Assembly (NCBI GenBank): GCA_036874045.1
Contig: CM072344.1
Span: forward strand, 3,134,501 to 3,198,500
Source of the DNA: Cymodocea nodosa
Lineage: Eukaryota > Streptophyta > Magnoliopsida > Alismatales > Cymodoceaceae
Direction: 5' to 3'
DNA length: 64,000 bases
The position numbers and the translations under genes are program-made. This document shows, one piece after another, positions 25,866 through 38,180 of this stretch (positions within the stretch are counted from its first letter, which is position 1; each line of letters begins with the position of its first letter). The notes beneath the pieces are model-generated. The model was not told where the DNA came from, searched no databases, and worked only from the letters and a program-made list of their open reading frames with translations.

Positions 25866-27181
25866 TGTTAAGACCCTAGTATTTTGATAATGAAAAAACC
25901 TATGTAAGGAAACAATTTGTATTTCACAGATATGATAGTTCAGCAGAAGAGCAGAAGGCAAATAAGTCATTACAGATAGTTCAATATGTGCTGCAAGAGA
26001 TAAACAGGATTTCGGAAGGTTACTAGGCTTAACCATCTAGAAGAGATAAATTTTCGATGAGTTATCAGGCTTAAGTATCCGAAGAGTCAACGTTAAGTAG
26101 CAAAAACTTTATCGGACAATTAGAAGGTTAACTTTTAGAAAATACAATGCCTTTAGAGAGTTTGAAAGGTAGCTGACTAGATGATCGAAGAGTTACAAAC
26201 TTAACTATCCGAAAGTTTAAGGAAATCGGAAAGTTAGGAAAGCTAACTATCCGAAACTTAAGTCATTCATTTTCCCACGTGTAGAAATCCAAACAGAAGC
26301 TTACAAAGATTTTTCAAAGAGTTAGAAAGCTAACTATCCGAAAAATAAGAAGTTTCAAAAGGTTACAAACATAACTATCTGAAACTTAAGTTATCCTATT
26401 ATGCACGTGTAGAATTAAGAAGACCACAGTCAGAAGCTTAAAAGCAGAATCGGAGAGTTACTGTAGCTAACTATCCGAAAGTCAAGAACTTTTCGGTAAG
26501 TTAAAGTTACAAGTTTCCAAACTCATGACACCTCACGTGAACATTAGACAGAACGGTAACTTACTATTTTTGGGACTGACTACATATCTAGTACAGTAGA
26601 AAACATTTGTTGGAAGAGAATATGATCGTTATACCTCTTGGTATAAATATGAGAAGTAAAGAGAAGATTAAGATAACGAAAAACAATTATCATATATTGT
26701 GAGCTACACAAAAATTCCAGACACACTCTCAAGTCCGCAACATTCAAGAATACTCTCAAAGATTCACTACAGCATAAAAGCTCCCTACGCAAATACTCTG
26801 AGAAAAAGTTCAAAGCTGTTGGTTCGTGAGTTTCAACCTGAAAACTCATTGTTGGTTTAGAGCTTGTACCTAAAAGCTCGAAGGAAGGAAGGTTGTTGAG
26901 CTTCAACCTAAAAGTTCAAGTGTTGGTTCTTGCTTTTACCTGAAAGCAAGTGTTGTAAGTTTTTAAACTTAATGAAACCCAAGTGAATCTTGGGGGTGGA
27001 CTAGCCAAGTTGGTGAACCACCTAAAAATTGTCTTGTGTTCCTTTCTATTTACTATTTTGCATCTAGTTAAATTATTTCAACTCACTGATAATTAGAATC
27101 AGTAGATTCTATTTTAAAAGAAGTAAAATTTACACACATTCACCATTCACCCCCCCTCTAGTGAGTCTATCGATCTTAACA
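25866..27181 (+). repeat. 5' LTR of the copia element (1,316 bp)
   Basis: TGTTAAGACC to ATCTTAACA. TATAAATA at 26642-26649 is a likely promoter. It carries repeated CCGAAA, GAGAGTTA and CACGTG motifs of the kind also found in the Athila LTRs. The 3' LTR is about 130 bp longer. Confidence 0.9.
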
Positions 27182-27183
27182 AT

Positions 27184-27195
27184 TGGTATCAAAGC
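27184..27195 (+). promoter_or_regulatory. Primer-binding site of the copia element
   Basis: TGGTATCAAAGC, two bases after the LTR, one mismatch from the initiator-Met tRNA primer site TGGTATCAGAGC usual in Ty1/copia. Confidence 0.85.
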
Positions 27196-27232
27196 TTGGT
27201 TAATCCACTATAAGATTTAACCATCTGGATTT

Positions 27233-28790
27233 ATGTCTCAATTTACTAAGAGACAAAACATCCATAGACCTCCTCTATTCAATGGTTCCAATTATAATTA
27301 TTGGAATAATAGAATGGAGTGTTTCCTTAGGAGTTCTAATGTAAAACTCTAGAAGATTGTTATTCTTGGAACTACACTTCCAACCAGTAATGTGATGAAC
27401 TAGTTTGAGGAGGATAAGAGAATCATCTAGTTGGATACTAAAGGGCTGAATGCTATATACTACGCACTAACTGTTGAACAATATAACAAAGTTTTTGCAT
27501 GTAAGTCTGCTCATGAGGCTTGGAAAATCCTTCAAGTTACTCACGAAGGTACAAGCTAGGTAAAGGACACTAAAATTAGCATTCTATTAAGAAGACTAGA
27601 ACTGTTTAAAATGGATGATAATGAAAACATAACTGAAATATTTTCAAGATATACTGAAATCATTAACAGTCTAAAAGGCCTGGGAAAGGAATTCTTTTCT
27701 CGTGAATAGGTATAGAAGATCCTGAGAAATTTAACCATCGAGTGGAAACAAAAATCCACCTCTATTCAAGATTCCAAGGATCTAAATAACTACACGGTTG
27801 AAGAACTGTTGGGCAATCTTTTGGCCCACGAAGTTCAAATGAAAGATTGGAAGGAATAGGAGGGAACTATTGAAAAGAAAGCTGAGAAGAAAAAGAAACT
27901 TGCATTTCCTTCAATTGAAGAAGCTTTGAATTCAGATGATGATGAGATTATCCTATTGGCAAGGAACTTTAGAAAGTTCATGAAGAAAAATAATAAGACT
28001 AGCTCCTCCAAAAGAACTATCCCTACATGCTTTAAATGCAAAAGGCAAGGTCACATACAGACTTTTTGTCCATTTCAGACAGAAGAGGATCAGACAGATA
28101 AGAAGAAGAGATGGAAGAACAAAAAGAAAATGGCTCTCAAAGCTACTTGGGATGATAATAGCTCCTCAAACAATTCTTCAGATTCTGAAGATGAAGCTGC
28201 AGCCAATGTGTGCTTTGCAGCACAAGAGGTATACTCTACTTTTTCTTATTGTTTAGAAAATGAGCATGATGAATTAGATGTTAATAGTCTTCTGTGTATT
28301 GTAGATAATTTATATGTTAAATGTAGAGAATATAAGAAAGAAATTAAAAGGCTGAATAATTGTTTGGAAGACTCTTTTATTGAATTAGAAATTGCTATTG
28401 TTGAAAATAGAAATTTGAAAACTAACATGGATAAATATGGTTGTGATAATAGTGAGTTAAAAGAAGAAAATAAAAATTTATTAACTACAATCTTTGATCT
28501 GAAAAGTACCATTTGCAAATTTACACAATGTCAAAAAGGACTAGATAAAATGATAGGATCTCAACGATCTAATGGAATTAAATTTGGCTTAGGGTATGCT
28601 ACACCACAGGAAGTACCTTATTGTGGTGGCATGATTCGATCATATAGAGATGACACCATTGTTTTTGCTATCAGAAGAAGATCGGGTCACATGTGGCTGC
28701 CAAGAGGCAATAAATTTAAGGTTTTAAGGACTAACTCTACTGGATCAGAGAAGATTTGGGTACCAAAAGCTTTAATTTTAGTATAAATTG
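27233..28790 (+). pseudogene. Copia gag region
   Basis: Begins MSQFTKRQNIHRPPLFNGSN, followed by W..RM.CFL and the gag core blocks LRRLELFKMDDNENITEIFS and LTIEWKQKSTSIQDSKDL typical of plant copia gag (UBN2 type). The knuckle CFKCKRQGHIQTFC (CX2CX4HX4C, about 28028-28072) follows, then a Ser/Asp-rich and coiled-coil tail. It would form the particle shell. Broken. Confidence 0.83.
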
Positions 28791-28799
28791 TAGGATGAC

Positions 28800-29981
28800 A
28801 AGGAGTTCCAAGCACGTACAACAAAGTGCATTGTAGACAGTGGATGCTCAAAGCACATGATAGTTAAGAAAAGATTTCTTGATTCAATTAAAAGCTTAAG
28901 TTCAGGATCTATTAAATTTGGGGATAATGAAAAATGTAAAATAGCTGCAATAGGAAATATTACATCTAAAAATGGTAGAATTGAGAATGTCTTGCATGTT
29001 AATGGATTAAAACAAAATTTATTAAGTGTAGGACAACTATGTGATAAAGGTTATATTGTCTCATTTACTGATGAAAATTGTTACATTATCGATCTAACTA
29101 CAAATGAAATAAAATTTACTGGTGTTAGAAATTGCTCAATTTATATACTAAACTTTTCATGTGAAAATTCTGCAAGTAATTCTTGCTTGGTAGCATCTAG
29201 TGAAGATGGCTGGTTGTGGCATAAAAGACTTGGTCATGTTAGTATGAAGACTCTCAGAAAATTATCCAAGAATGATCTAGTTAGAGGACTACCCAAACTT
29301 GAGTTCAAGAAAGACAAGGTCTGTAGTGACTGCATGTTAGGCAAGTAGAAGAGAACCTCTCTTCATAGCAAAAATAAGATTTCCACCAAAAAGCCATTGA
29401 AACTTTTACATCTAGATCTTTTTGGCTCAACTCAAGTATCAACTCTTGGAGGTCGAAAATATACTCTTGTTATTGTAAATGATTTCTCTAGATTAACGTG
29501 GGTAATATTTTTGACACATAAAAATGAGATATGCATTGAATTCAGAAATTTTTGCATAAGAATTCAAAATTAGAAGGAACTCACTGTGAAGAAAATCAGA
29601 AGTGATCATGGAGGAGAATTTGAAAACTATGAATTTGAAAATCTTTGCAATTCATTTGGAATCTTACATGAATTCTCTTGCCCTAGAACTCCAGCTCAAA
29701 ATGGAGTTGTGGAAAGGAAGAACAAAGCATTGCAAGAAATGGCTAGAACTATGTTGAATGCCACTGATCTGCCAAAATTTCTTTAGGCTGAAGCTGTAGG
29801 TACAACTTGTCACATCTCTAACAAAATTCATATCAAATCTTCACAGAACAAGACACCTTTTGAACTTTGGTTTGACAAGACTCCAAATGTTGGATATTTT
29901 AAGACATTCGGATGCAAATGCTTTGTCTTAAATACTAGAGATGCTAAAGACAAGTTTGACTCAAAATATGAACCTGCCATA
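28800..29981 (+). pseudogene. Copia protease and integrase region
   Basis: The protease signature DSGCSKHMI is at about 28838. The pre-integrase finger follows (WLWHKRLGHVSMKTL ... CSDCMLGK, about 29214-29348), then the integrase core with SDHGGEFENYEF and CPRTPAQNGVVERKNKALQE. A solo Athila LTR interrupts it at 29982. Broken. Confidence 0.83.
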
Positions 29982-32116
29982 TGTTTAGAAAGAAAAAGTG
30001 CATATTATTAACGGTTAAATGATGGTTAATTGCATAATATTTAGCTTATCATATGAGAATTAAGCCATTATGTTATAATTGCACTATTATATGCTTTAAT
30101 TGAAGAATCTACTTAATTTTGGGGAATTAATGTTAATTTAGTACATTTATGAACTATCGGTAAGTTGCAAGCTGTGAAATTCTTAAGTATCCGAATTTTC
30201 TGATATTTTGGACAGTTATGTTTAATAGACCAAATATGTATCAGATAGTTATGTTTAAATTGTCGAACAGTTATGTTTAGAAAGAATATTTTATTATTTC
30301 CAGATATACACGTGTCGAAACCAGAATGAATGTCTTAAGTGAATTTTCGGTGAGTTAGCTGTAACTATCCGAAAATGCATCTGAGCATCGGATAGTTATA
30401 CGTGTAACTCTCCGAAATGTTATTTTATGTTTAAACTGCTGCTGACAAGTGTCGAGAGCTGGTAGATTTACTTGAGTTATAACTCGTTAAGCTAGCATAA
30501 CTGTACGCGTTGAGTTACATGAATATACACTAAGGTAACGCATTATGTTAGCGGCTTATTTCTTTATTGCATGTATTTTATGCACGTGTTGAATTTAAAT
30601 GCTTTAGAATATCACGTGAGATGCACATGTTTAACTCGTTAAGTTAGCATAACTGCACACGTTGAGTTACATGAATATACACTAAGGTAACGCGTTAGGA
30701 TAGCGGCTTATTTCTTTATTGCATGTATTTTATAGTTATTTTCTAAAATGACACTATAGCGGTTGTAGGAACAGACAGTTAGAAGGAAAAACCACGTTTG
30801 CATGTATCACGTAGGAATTCAATCGCGCATGGAGAAGGAAGCATCTCCATTGATCTGAAGGAAGGAAATCCAACCGATCATTCAAGCAGAAGCAGTTACT
30901 ACTGAAGAAATATAAAAGAAAAGAAGAAAAAAAGAAGAAAGGGTGATCGATGGACGACTAGTGTATACAGAGGAGGAGCACCGAGCTTTCTGTAGACAGT
31001 ATCAGCGATTCTCCGAAGTATCACACCAACCATCGTTATCACCACCATAATCACCAATCATTAGAGGTCTGTGAGGATACTTGCCTGATGTCGGGTCGAT
31101 TCCAAGCCAAACACAGTGCCTGACAACCATTGTGAGGAGTGATCGCGTCACGAGAAGGGAAGACATTTTCACCAAGCGCTGACTCATATTTCAAGAGATC
31201 GTAAAGCTTTTAGCCTTGGCTTCGGGTTGATGCCTATATGCTGAAGTGGAGATCATCTTGCAATTCTGGACTCGCGATTCTATAGGGAGAGGAGACAGAA
31301 TTGTAAGCGGTTTAATTTTCAGTGGTGTAATCGTGTTGCAAGTAGTGTCGGAAGTATTTACTATCAAGTGAGATTACTTTACATTTCACCTTTCGCCCAT
31401 TTCCATGTTCACATCAAAACAAAAATACCAAAAATAATTTATCTTTGTTTGTATGTTGTATTTGAGTGTTGTATTATTTGTGTTGTATCGTGATTAATGT
31501 TATTTGTATCAGTTTTATGATTGTTTTATGTTAGTTTTAATTTTACAATTTACTGAAATTGGTTCGTACAAAAAAACTTAAAGATTTTAATGGTGACTAT
31601 TTGAATGATCTGAATGTTAGTATTGCTTAATGATAAATCCAATGTTAACTAGCATAAAAAGCTTAATTGATGTTATTTACAATCTGTGGAATCGCCCAAT
31701 GGTTGGCCGAATTCCTCTGTAAATAGCAGTATTATAAAGAAGAGACAGACTCGTGGAGTTAACTTAAGTCCACGGGGATAGTCCGTTGAGTTAGCCATAA
31801 CTCAACGAACTTAGTCCGTTGAGTTAACTATAACTCAACGGAGTGCTTATTGAATATAGATTTGAATTGTTCACAATCAAACATTTCTTAAATTCGTCAG
31901 CAATTCCTTGTGGGATCGACCTGTACTTGCACACTGATACAATAGACACTATGCACTTGCAGTTAAAGTACAAATTGGAATTAATATCTAAATTGTATTA
32001 AAGGTTGTTTGTTTACTTCTAAAAGAAAGAATAGGCATAAAGATAAATTAACTAAGTAAAAAAATAGAAGTAACAAATCCAAGTTTTTCTAGTGTAGTGC
32101 TGGGAAAACCCAGACA
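29982..32116 (+). repeat. Solo Athila LTR (2,135 bp) inside copia pol
   Basis: TGTTTAGAAAG to CCCAGACA, with the perfect target duplication CCATA (29977-29981 and 32117-32121). Copia coding sequence resumes right after it. By eye about 95% identical to the inverted LTR at 32572-34902 over the first 300 bp. Confidence 0.92.
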
Positions 32117-32121
32117 CCATA

Positions 32122-32566
32122 CTTGTTGAATACTCATCTAAAAGCAAAGCTTACAGAGTATACTTTGCTAAAGATAGAAGAGTAGAGGAAAGTATAAATG
32201 TTCAGTTTGATGAAGATTTGATATAGAATTTCAAAAATTTGAAGATTGACAATGAAAGTGAAAATGAATATTTGGAAAAAGATAATACAAGCAGAAACTC
32301 AAATCCCAAGTTTCAGATCAGAAACAAAACAATTGGAAGTTCAAATCTGATCACCCCATAGAACAAATAATTGGAAATATAACCAAAGGGGTACAAACTA
32401 GAAGCAAAGCACAAGATATTTGCAATTATTGTGCATTTGTGTTAGAAATAGAGCCAAAGTCAGTAGATGAAGCTTGTAAGGATATTTACTAGACAATGGC
32501 TATGCAGGAAGAATTAAATTAGTTCCAGAAAAATAATGTTTGGAAATTAGTGAAGAAACCTATAGG
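32122..32566 (+). pseudogene. Copia pol segment between integrase and RT
   Basis: The reading SSKSKAYRVYFAKDRRVEES and VQFDEDLI is the usual plant copia linker that follows integrase. Further on, SRSKAQDICN-like sequence and a MAMQEELN block lead into RT. This proves that the flanking Athila LTRs are two separate insertions and not arms of one transposon. Broken. Confidence 0.75.
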
Positions 32567-32571
32567 AAAAT

Positions 32572-34902
32572 TGTTTGGATTTTCCCAACACGACACTAGA
32601 ATATCTGCTTAGATCTCCAATAACGCACTAGAAAAACTTGGATTTGTTACTTCTGTTTTTACTTAGTTAATTTATCTTTATGCCTATTTTTTTTAGAAGT
32701 AAACAAACAACCTTTTATACAATTTAGATATTAATTCCAATTTGTATTTTAACTGCAAGTGCATAGTGTCTATTGTATCAATGTGCAAGTATAGGTCGAT
32801 CCCACAAGGAATTGCTTAAGAATTTAAAACTTTCCGTTTGTTAACAATCAATTTTATATATTCAATAAGCTCTCCGTTGAATTACAGTTAACTCAACGGA
32901 CAAAGTTCATTGAGTTATGGCTAACTCAACGGACAAAGTTCATTGAGTTATGGCTAACTCAACGGACTAACCTCGTGGACTTAAGTTAACTCCCCGAGCT
33001 TGTCTTTTCTTTTTAATACTGCTATTTACAGAGGAATTCAGCCAACCATTGGGCGATTCTATAGATTGTAAATAACATCAATTAAGCTCTTTAATATTAG
33101 TAAACATTGGATTTATCATTAAGCAATACTAACATTCAAATAATTCAAATAGTAACCATTAAAATCTTTAAGTCTTTTAAACGAACCAATTTCAGTAAAC
33201 TGTAAAACTAAAACAAACATAAAACAATCACAACACTGACAAAGATAACATTAATCACGGTACAACACAAACAATACAACACCCAAATACAAAATACAAT
33301 AGTAGATAATTTATTTTTGGTATTTTTGTTTTAATATGAACATGGAAATGGGCGAAAGGTGAAATGTAAAGTAATCTTAATCGATAGTAAATACTTCTGT
33401 CACTACATACAACGCGATTACACCACTGAAAATTAAACCACTTACAATTCTGTCTCCTCTCCCTATAGAATCGTGAGTCTAGAATTGCAAGATGATCTCC
33501 TCTTCAGCATACAGGCATCAACCTGAAGCCAATGCTAGAAGCTTTACGATCTCCTGAGATATGAGTCAGCACTTGGTGAAAATGGTTTCCCTTCCCGCGA
33601 CATGATCACTGCTCATAGTGGTTGTCAGGCACTGTGTTTGGCTCGGAATCGACCCGACATTAAGAAAGTATCCTCACAGACATCCAGTGGTTGGTGATTA
33701 TGGTGGTGGTAACGATGGTTGGTGTGGTACTTTGGAGAATTGCCGATACTACCTGTAGAAAGCTTAGTGCTCCTCTGTTGTACACATTGGCCGTCCATCG
33801 ATCACGCACACTTTACTTCTTTTTTTTCTTTTCTTTTATATTTCTTCAATAGTAACTGCTTCTACTTGAATGGTCGGTTGGATTTTCTTCATTCATATCA
33901 ACGACGATGATTTCTTCTCCCTTCGACGAGTGAATTCCTGTGTGATACGTGTGATCATGGTTTTTTCTTCCAACTATCTGTTCCTACAATCGCTTCAGTG
34001 GCATATTAGAAAATAAATAGTCTGTGAAGTTACAGATAACTCAACGGACTTTCTTCGTTGATTTAACTATAAAACACGTGCATAAATTTAACTATCTAAT
34101 GCTCAGATGCATTTTGGATACTTATAAACTTAACTATCTGATGCTCAGATGCATTTTGGATACTTATAAACTTAACTATCCGATGCTCAGATGCATTTCG
34201 GATACTTATAAACTTAACTATCCGATACTCAAATGCATTTCGGATACTTATAGATAACTCACCGATATATAACTTAAGTAAATCTACCAGATCTCGACAT
34301 GTGTCAGCAGCAGTTTAATAATAAAAGAAACATTTCAGAGAGTTACAGGTCTAACTATCTAATGCTCAGATGCATTTCAGCTAGTTAGAGATAACTCATC
34401 GAAAATTCACTTAAGTCACTTTCCCAGAACATGACACATGTCCACAACTTTTTTATACATAAAAGGAGATTTCGGAGAGTTACACATATAACTATCTTAT
34501 GCCCAACTGCAATTTCGAATAGTTATAGATAACTCATTGAAAGTTCACTTAAGTCATGCATTATAGTTTCGACACGTGTACTTCAGAAAATAAAATATTC
34601 TTTCAAAACATAACTGTTCGGCAATTTAAACATAACTATCCGATACATGTTCGGTCTGTTAAACATAACTGTTCGAAATATCAGAAAATTTGGATACTTA
34701 AGAATTTCACAACTTGCAACTTACCGATAGTTCAGAAATGTACTAAATTAACATTAATTCCCCAAAATTAAGTATATTCTTTAATTAAAGCATATAATAG
34801 TGCAATTATAACATAATGGCTTAATTTTCATATGATAAGCTAAATATTATGCAATTAACCATCATTTAACCGTTAATAATATGCACTTTTTCATTCTAAA
34901 CA
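32572..34902 (-). repeat. Solo Athila LTR (2,331 bp), inverted, inside copia pol
   Basis: TGTTTGGATT to ATTCTAAACA, with the perfect target duplication AAAAT (32567-32571 and 34903-34907). It is the longest Athila LTR here and contains the 42-bp minisatellite at 34084-34250. Confidence 0.92.
34084..34250. repeat. Minisatellite, four 42-bp units, in Athila LTR
   Basis: Four near-identical units of the form AACTTAACTATCCGATGCTC plus AGATGCATTTCGGATACTTA. Each unit holds an inverted pair, TATCCGA and TCGGATA, so each could fold into a small hairpin. The LTR at 14701-16421 has about two such units (15650-15730). Confidence 0.85.
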
Positions 34903-34907
34903 AAAAT

Positions 34908-36260
34908 CCATCATTGAAACTAAATGGATTTTCAAAAACAAATTAGATGAAGAAAGGAACATTCTCAGAAATAAAACTCGACTGGTTGCACAAGGTTATA
35001 ATCAGTAAGAAAGCATTGATTATGAAGAAACTTTTGCACCTGTGGCCAAGATAGAAGCTATCAGAATGTTGCTTGCATTTGCAAGCAGTATGAGAATAAG
35101 ACTATTTCAAATGGATGTAAAAAGTGCATTTTTGAATGGGGAAATACAAGAAGAAGTATTTGTTAAGCAACCCCCAGATTTGAAGATGAAGTCAATTTAG
35201 ATCATGTCTACAAACTAAACAAAGCTTTATATAGTCTGAAACAGGCACCTAGGGCATGGTATGAAAAGCTGAAAATGTTCTTAACCGAAAATCATTTTAT
35301 CATAGGCAAGGTGGGCAACACTCTATTTATTAAAACTGTTGATTTACACATGTTGGTCGTTCAAATCTATGTTGATGATATTGTTTTTGGTGCTACATCA
35401 GAAAAACTATGTCATGAATTTCAAAACTTGATGAAAAACAAGTTTGAAATGAGCATGATGGGAGAGTTGAAGTTTTTCTTAGGATTGCAGATCCATCAAG
35501 TGAAAAATGGTATCTTTATTAATCAAGAAAAATACTACAAAGAAACTCTAAAGAAATTTGGCTTTGAGAACATCAAATCTACAAACACACCAATGAGTCC
35601 AAACACTAAACTTGAAAATGATGACTCAAGTGTTGCAATAGACCAAAAGAAATATAAAAGTATGATCGAATCTTTGTTGTACCTATCAACAAGTAGGCTA
35701 GATATCATGTTCAGTGTATGTTTGTGTGTCAGATTTCAAGCATCACCAAAAGAAACTCATCTGAAATCAGTCAAAAGAATCTTCAAGTATCTACAAGGCA
35801 CTAAAGATTTCAGATTATTTTACTCAGCTGACAGTAGTTTAGTTTTAATAGGTTATAGTGATGCAGATTATGCAGGTAGTAGATTAAATAGAAAAAACAC
35901 AAGTGGCGCATGCCAACTACTTGGAAATTCTTTAATTTCATGGTTTAGTAGAAAACAAAATTGTATTACATTATCCACTACTGAAGCTGAATATATTGCA
36001 GCAGGTCTATGTTGTGCTCAAATTTTATGGATGCAGCAAACTTTAGCAAATTACAGACTGAAAATTCAGAATACAAATATATTTTGTGATAACAGCAGTG
36101 CAATAAGCTTATCTAAGAATACAGTACTTCATTCCAAAGCCAAGCATATCGAGATCAGACATCATTTCTTGAGAGATCATGTGGAAAAAGGACACATCCC
36201 ACTCAAGTTTGTTCCAACATAAAATCAACTTGCAGATATTTTCACAAAACCCTTAAATGA
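34908..36260 (+). pseudogene. Copia reverse transcriptase and RNase H region
   Basis: RT blocks: ETKWIFKNKLDEE, RLVAQGYNQ, DYEETFAPVAKIEAIR, FQMDVKSAFLNGEIQEEVFV, then the catalytic VQIYVDDIVFG (about 35365) and MMGELKFFLGLQIHQ. RNase H blocks: SDADYAGSRLNRKNTSG, LSTTEAEYIAAG, IFCDNSSAISLSKN and KHIEIRHHFLRDHVEKG. The order is typical of Ty1/copia. The main open stretch, 35275-36222, is one of the better preserved coding parts in the nested region. The copy as a whole is broken. Confidence 0.88.
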
Positions 36261-36439
36261 ATCAACATTTAATCATATTAGAAGAAATCTAGGCATATGT
36301 TCTTTACATGACTTATAATGCATTTATATTTTTTTATCCCTCAAGCTCACCATATGGAAGCCTGTTTTCTGCTAACGTGTATTCCTACAGGATTTATCAA
36401 TAGTATCTCTTAATCAGAAATCAGATTTCAGAAGTCTCC

Positions 36440-36731
36440 TTTTTATATAATGACAAAAAGGGGGAGAAGTATAACAGGAAGGAAATCAGTTCAAAGGGAG
36501 AAGTATAAAAGGGGGAGAAAATCCCAGCACATAGACAGGGGGAGAAGAATATGGAAATTACAGTATTTTCAGCACACAATCAGGGGGAGGAATTAACTCC
36601 ATCTTATTGTATTCATTGTAAATCTTTGCTTTACTTAGTTTCTGTGTGACTGAACATATAGAAACAATCTAGGGAGTGAAATACATGTATTTAAATGTAA
36701 AGGATTTTGTCATTATCAAAAAGGGGGAGAT
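36440..36731 (+). promoter_or_regulatory. Polypurine tracts before the copia 3' LTR
   Basis: Repeated AAAAAGGGGGAGA-type runs at about 36453, 36510, 36538, 36582 and 36719; the last directly abuts the 3' LTR and is the likely plus-strand primer. Serial polypurine runs in this position are typical of SIRE-type copia elements. Confidence 0.75.
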
Positions 36732-38175
36732 TGTTAGGACCCTAGTATTTTGATAATGCAAAAACCAATGTAAGGAAACAATTTGTATTTCACAGATATG
36801 ATAGTTTAGTAGAAGAGCAGAAGGCAGATAAGTCATTACAGATAGTTCAGTATGTGCTGCAAGAGATAAACAAGATTTCGGAAGGTTACCAGGCTTAACC
36901 ATCCAGAAGAGATAAATTTTCAGTGAGTTATCGGGCTTAAGTATCTGAAGAGTCAATGTTAAGCAGCAAAAACTTTATCAGACAGTTAGAAGGTTAACTA
37001 CCTTAAAATACAAGGCCTTCAAAGAGTTTGAAAGGTAGCTGACTGGATGATCGAAGAGTTACATACTTAATTATCTGAAAGTTCAAGGAAATCGGAAAGT
37101 TAAGAAAGCTAATTATCCGAAACTTAAGTCATTCATTTACCCACGTGCAAAAATCCAAATAGAAGCTTACAAGGATTTTTCAGAGAGTTAGAAAGCTAAC
37201 TATTCGAAAAACAAGAAGTTTCAAAAGGTTACAGACTTAACTATCCGAAACTTAAGTTATCCTATTATGCACGTGTAGAATTAAAAAGACTGTAGTCTGA
37301 AGCTTAAAAACAGAATCCAAGAGTTATTGTAGCTAACTATCTGAAAGTTAAGAACTTTTTGGTAAGTTAAAGTTACAAGTTTCCGAACTCATGACACCGC
37401 ATGTGAACAGCTTAAATTCTCACGTGACATAGACAACAAGATTTAAGTGGAGTTTCGGTGAGTTACAAATGTTCTTCGGTGAGTTACACATATAACCATC
37501 TGAAAATCAAAGGGAATCGGAAGGTTACTTACTAAACATCAGACAGAACAGTAACTTACTATTTTTGGGACTGACTACATATCTAGTACAGTAGAAAACA
37601 TCTATTGGAAGAGAATATGATTGTTATACCTCTTGGTATAAATATGAGAAGTAAAGAGAAGATCAAGATAACGAAAACGATTATCATATATTGTGAGCTA
37701 CACAAAAATTCCAAACACACTTTCAAGTCTACAACATTCAAGAATACTCTCAAAGATTTACTGCAACATAAAAGCTCCCTACGCAAATACTCTGAGAAAA
37801 AGTTCAAAGTTGTTGGTTCGTGAGTTTCAACCTAAAAACTCATCGTTGGTTTAGAGCTTGTACCTAAAAGCTCGAAGGAAGGAAGGTTGCTGAGCTTCAA
37901 CCTAAAAGCTCAAGTGTTGGTTCTTGCTTTTACCTGAAAGCAAGCGTTGTAAGTTTTTAAACTTAGTGAAACTCAAGTGAATCTTAGGGGTGGACTAGCT
38001 AGGTTGGTGAACCACCTAAAAATTGTCTTATGTTCCTTTCTATTTACTATTTTGCATCTAGTTAAATTATTTCAACTCACTAATAATTAGAATCAGTCGA
38101 TTCTGTTTTAAAAGAAGTAAAATTTACACACATTCACCATTCACCCCCCCTCTAATGAGCCTATCGATCCTAACA
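36732..38175 (+). repeat. 3' LTR of the copia element (1,444 bp)
   Basis: TGTTAGGACC to CGATCCTAACA, followed by GAATG (38176-38180). TATAAATA near 37637 matches the box in the 5' LTR. Confidence 0.9.
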
Positions 38176-38180
38176 GAATG

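Larger units (their letters stand above)
25866..38175 (+). mobile_element. SIRE-like Ty1/copia element, complete in length, broken
   Basis: LTRs at 25866-27181 and 36732-38175 are flanked by the 5-bp target duplication GAATG (25861-25865 and 38176-38180). The interior has an initiator-Met-type primer site, gag with a CCHC knuckle, protease, integrase, RT and RNase H in copia order. It ends in several polypurine GGGGGAGA runs. The YVDDI and MSMMGELKFFLGLQI motifs fit the SIRE/Maximus lineage. Two solo Athila LTRs are nested in its pol. Its LTRs differ by about 7% over the first 265 bp by eye (roughly 2.5-3 million years at 1.3e-8 per site per year), consistent with insertion after Athila element 2. 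About a dozen or more coding breaks. Confidence 0.9.

Noticed and set aside
34084-34250. CRISPR-like regular repeat array
   Set aside because: Units are contiguous without spacers, and the setting is a plant LTR; it is a minisatellite.
29982-34902. A single transposon with 2-kb terminal inverted repeats (foldback type)
   Set aside because: Copia coding sequence lies between the arms, and each arm has its own perfect 5-bp target duplication, so these are two separate solo LTRs.
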